NCBI GenBank assembly: GCA_964555675.1
Contig: CAZKTU010000318.1
Span: 1-6,551 of the forward strand
Direction: 5' to 3'
DNA from: CAIWXH01 sp964555675
Lineage (GTDB): Bacteria; Chloroflexota; Chloroflexia; Chloroflexales; Chloroflexaceae
Length of the DNA: 6,551 bases
Shown here: positions 6,523 through 6,551 of the stretch, in pieces
How positions within the stretch are numbered: position 1 is the stretch's first letter
How the letters are laid out: every line of letters begins with the position of its first letter
Notes under the pieces: generated by a model
Told to the model about the DNA's origin: nothing
The model's input: the letters and a program-made list of their open reading frames with translations, nothing else
The model's database searches: none
Program-made: the position numbers and the translations under genes

Positions 6523-6551
6523 CCATTTGCGGTGGGCGCAGCCCCCGCGCC

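Overview
The window is GC-rich, with third codon positions almost all G or C, tightly packed genes and strong AGGAG-type ribosome binding sites. It carries most of an L-rhamnose utilisation operon on the + strand. The gene set and protein style (sugar ABC transporter, then a short actinobacterial-type mutarotase, then an E. coli-like isomerase and kinase) fit a high-GC free-living bacterium. Chloroflexota is my first guess and Actinomycetota the second. This is inferred from gene content and composition and is not proven.

Layout on the + strand: the last 28 codons of a sugar-binding protein of the rhamnose ABC transporter type (1-88); a short spacer with a perfect 11-bp hairpin that overlaps a G-quadruplex motif (88-126); L-rhamnose mutarotase rhaM (166-489); an enolase-superfamily (mandelate racemase-like) enzyme of unknown substrate (499-1626); L-rhamnose isomerase rhaA (1643 to the gap at 2903); a run of exactly 100 Ns, probably an assembly gap of unknown true length; rhamnulokinase rhaB (3033-4481); and a beta-class carbonic anhydrase (4501-5346). 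On the - strand, converging on and overlapping the carbonic anhydrase by 15 bp, lies a DUF89/ARMT1-type metal-dependent phosphatase (6510-5332).

How they work together: the transporter imports L-rhamnose, RhaM interconverts its anomers, RhaA makes L-rhamnulose and RhaB makes L-rhamnulose 1-phosphate. The aldolase that would complete the pathway is not seen. It may sit in the gap or elsewhere. Three members are not part of the textbook route. The enolase-superfamily enzyme sits between rhaM and rhaA and lacks the second lysine of the usual KxK motif. The carbonic anhydrase is 19 nt after rhaB. The ARMT1-like phosphatase belongs to a family known to dephosphorylate sugar phosphates, so it could plausibly act on phosphorylated rhamnose intermediates. 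No transposon, CRISPR array, tRNA or rRNA is visible. No gene-free stretch exceeds 300 bases.
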